This document shows, piece after piece, positions 62,463 through 64,000 of a DNA stretch of 64,000 nucleotides; position 1 is the first letter of the stretch; each line of letters starts with the position of its first letter. Under the pieces are notes generated by a model. That model had not been told where the DNA came from and searched no databases. It worked only from the letters and a program-made list of their open reading frames with translations. Source of the stretch: Aurifilum marmelostoma (Eukaryota > Ascomycota > Sordariomycetes > Diaporthales > Cryphonectriaceae); the NCBI GenBank assembly GCA_027559495.1, contig JAMXSV010000021.1, forward strand, positions 1,039,635-1,103,634, read 5' to 3'. The translations under genes and the position numbers were made by a program.

Positions 62463-62587
62463 CCCCCTCGAATCCTCCTCATCACTCCTCATCATATATC
62501 ACGACCGACCTCCTCCCTTCTCGGGTGAGAGAGAGAGACACACACACAGAGAGAGAGTGTGTGGCTCCGGTCAACCTGGCGCCGACG

Positions 62588-62615
62588 ATGGTGTCCAAGC
62601 CAAGCAAGTTCGCCG

Positions 62616-62648
<33 letters not shown>

Positions 62649-62901
62649 GCACGTTGAGGCTGAGCCCGACAGACTACCCGCTCCCTTCCACCTCACACGG
62701 ATCATCATCAGCAGACGCCTGGAGCAGGAGCAGCACCAGCACCAGCACCAACATGAAGAACGTGCCGTGGAGACCGAGGTCAGCACCCCGGGCCGACGGC
62801 CAGCAGCACTCGTCGAGGTCGCCCAGCCCGCTCCTGTTCTGGACCAAGAAGGGGGCCAGCAGCGGGCAGCAGGGATCGTTGTTGTCGTCGTCGTCGTCGT
62901 C

Positions 62902-62955
<54 letters not shown>

Positions 62956-63364
62956 GCAACAACAGCAACAACAGCAACAACAGCAACAACAAGAACAGGC
63001 CATCGAGGCCGCAGGCGCCAGCAGGGTCAAGGACGTTGGTGACTCGGACTGGTTCGCGGTGGTGGAGCATCATCATCACCAGCAGCAGCAGCAGATGCCG
63101 AGGGAGAGCGAGGACGCCACATATGTCGACAGCGTGAGCAACCACCTGGGCAAGCTGACCCCGATACCACCGCCGACGAGGTCCGGGGCGAGGACGGCAG
63201 ACGGGCAGAGCAGTCTCGGCAGGAGGAGGAGGGATATCATGAGGGAGCTGCTGGAGCGGAACGGCCTCGACAGCCAGGCGCAGCGGCGGCAGGAACAGCA
63301 GCAGCAACCGCCGCCCATCACGAGGGAGGAGTACGAGGCCCTGCCTCTTGCAATCCAGAGAAAG
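62588..63364 (+). CDS. Ser/Gln-rich protein with polyglutamine tract (first exon, 3' partial)
   Basis: I do not recognise this gene. The first ATG in frame is at 62588 (MVSKPSKFAG), and the exon is open for 259 codons to a GTATGT donor at 63365. Reading past the donor gives only a Phe run from the T tract, so splicing is likely. No convincing next exon could be placed before the window ends. The protein is low-complexity: a Ser run near residue 15, a Ser/Arg-rich region, then 30 consecutive Gln from 62903 to 62992 encoded by CAA and CAG, then a His/Gln patch. The last 80 residues look more ordered: SNHLGKLTPIPPPTRSG, RRRRDIMRELLERNGLD, and PPPITREEYEALPLAIQRK at the end. The conserved part is probably in later exons. 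Confidence 0.7.
62903..62992 (+). repeat. CAA/CAG repeat encoding 30 Gln
   Basis: Thirty consecutive Gln codons are visible. The first part is pure CAA and the second part follows a CAG-CAA-CAA pattern. It is preceded by TCG-type Ser codons from a GTC/TCG repeat. Confidence 0.93.
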
Positions 63365-64000
63365 GTATGTTTTTTTTTTTTTTTTTTTTTTTTTTAATGT
63401 TGTGATTTTCTTGGGTCTTTTTATTCTCAATTAGCCGACATGATCATCACCCACGTCATGCTTTTTTCTTCTTTTTTCTTTCTTCCAATATTGATCACGT
63501 ATCTCATCCATTCATACGCCTTTTCTTCTTTTCTTTCTTCATTCTTGCGCTCGATATGACGACCAGACATGATCAGGCCTGGCGTCGTCTTTCCTTACCC
63601 TCATCGTCCCTCAATCTGTCAGTCTGTTCTCCCTTGTTAGCCCACGGGAAGAGAGGAGAAGGAGAGCGTCAGCAGCGGATGCAGGTGCCCTGCCCCTGCA
63701 TGAAAGCACACATGGGAAGGCCTGTACTCCACACACAGCAAAGTTGCAGCCAAACCCCCCCCCCCCAAGGCCTAGACCTGCTCGGGAAACGCCAGCCAAG
63801 CGGCCAAGTCTCTTGTGATGGTACGATAATAAGAGGGACAGCCACACAGAGGGAAGAGAGAGAAAAAGACTGCACGGAAGTACCCGCTCAGAAAGACAGA
63901 AAAAGAAAAAAAAAGAAAAAGCAAAACCAGCCAAACAGAGCATCAGGATGGGACACACCAGGCATCAGAGGCGGTTAAGCACCGGCGTTTGAACCTCCTG
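63365..64000 (+). other. Presumed intron (or start of a long non-coding gap) at the window end
   Basis: After the GTATGT donor comes a run of 26 T (63370-63395), then C/T-rich sequence. I could not identify an acceptor that continues the frame, because candidate AG sites lead to early stops. The gene probably resumes beyond the window. Confidence 0.45.

Larger units (their letters stand above)
55563..62587. other. 7.0-kb spacer rich in simple repeats
   Basis: This holds the 3' region of the aminomutase gene and the promoter and leader of the last gene. It contains ATC units near 56361-56383, an A/T then GT compound tract at 56708-56740, CGTACGTACGTAC near 57210, a run of 27 A (57373-57399), a CA tract (57728-57756), (GAA)14 (58046-58087), five CCCAT units (58251-58275), a GT tract (59710-59741), TAC/ACT units near 61230-61277, TTTA units (61386-61421) and an AT tract (62436-62462). 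No frame shows a known motif. I see no gene. Confidence 0.6.

Noticed and set aside
1..64000. CRISPR arrays, rRNA, retroelements
   Set aside because: No spaced direct repeats, rRNA-like blocks, integrase or reverse-transcriptase motifs were seen. The repeats are simple microsatellites.

Overview
This is nuclear DNA of a filamentous ascomycete (Pezizomycotina, most likely a Sordariomycete; the species cannot be fixed from the sequence). The signs are short spliceosomal introns (61-160 nt) with GTAAGT/GTATGT/GTGAGT donors and CTAAC/CTGAC-type branch sites, GC-ending codons, CT-rich leaders, and protein families typical of this group. Gene density is low: nine protein genes in 64 kb, separated by spacers of up to 7.6 kb that are rich in microsatellites and homopolymers. 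I saw no rRNA, convincing tRNA, CRISPR array, transposase or reverse transcriptase.

Layout. (1) 3-3023 (+): an unnamed His/Arg-rich protein with two tandem zinc-binding CxxC modules, cut at its 5' end by the window. (2) 4150-5129 (-): UTP23, a PIN-like factor for small-subunit rRNA processing. (3) 6063-7648 (-): a PTC7/Azr1-type mitochondrial PP2C phosphatase. (4) 15209-20117 (+): a CAF120/SKG3-type PH-domain protein with an apparent one-base frameshift in a C run. (5) 22040-26104 (+): a self-sufficient CYP505 cytochrome P450 fused to its reductase, in nine exons. (6) 30020-34427 (+): a large DUF1765/UPF0592-type protein. (7) 41612-43076 (+): a secreted SUN-family cell-wall protein. (8) 45584-50192 (+): the vacuolar sorting receptor VPS10. 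(9) 53738-55562 (+): a KamA-like radical SAM lysine 2,3-aminomutase in five exons. (10) 62588 to beyond 63364 (+): the first exon of an unrecognised Ser- and Gln-rich protein.

The genes do not form one pathway. Most are housekeeping or cell-biology genes (ribosome biogenesis, mitochondrial phosphatase, CCR4-NOT-linked factor, vacuolar sorting, cell wall). The accessory elements are the CYP505 fusion and the lysine 2,3-aminomutase. No polyketide synthase, NRPS, terpene synthase, transporter or pathway transcription factor lies nearby, so there is no evidence of a biosynthetic cluster.

Most worth checking: the aminomutase gene (bacterial-type enzyme, uneven base use between exons, a 69-nt in-frame intron), the CAF120 frameshift, the duplicated zinc module in the first gene, a cluster of perfect inverted repeats at 52741-52856 in an otherwise empty spacer, and several tracts able to form non-B DNA. 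All exon boundaries are inferred by eye from splice consensus, reading frame and remembered family alignments.
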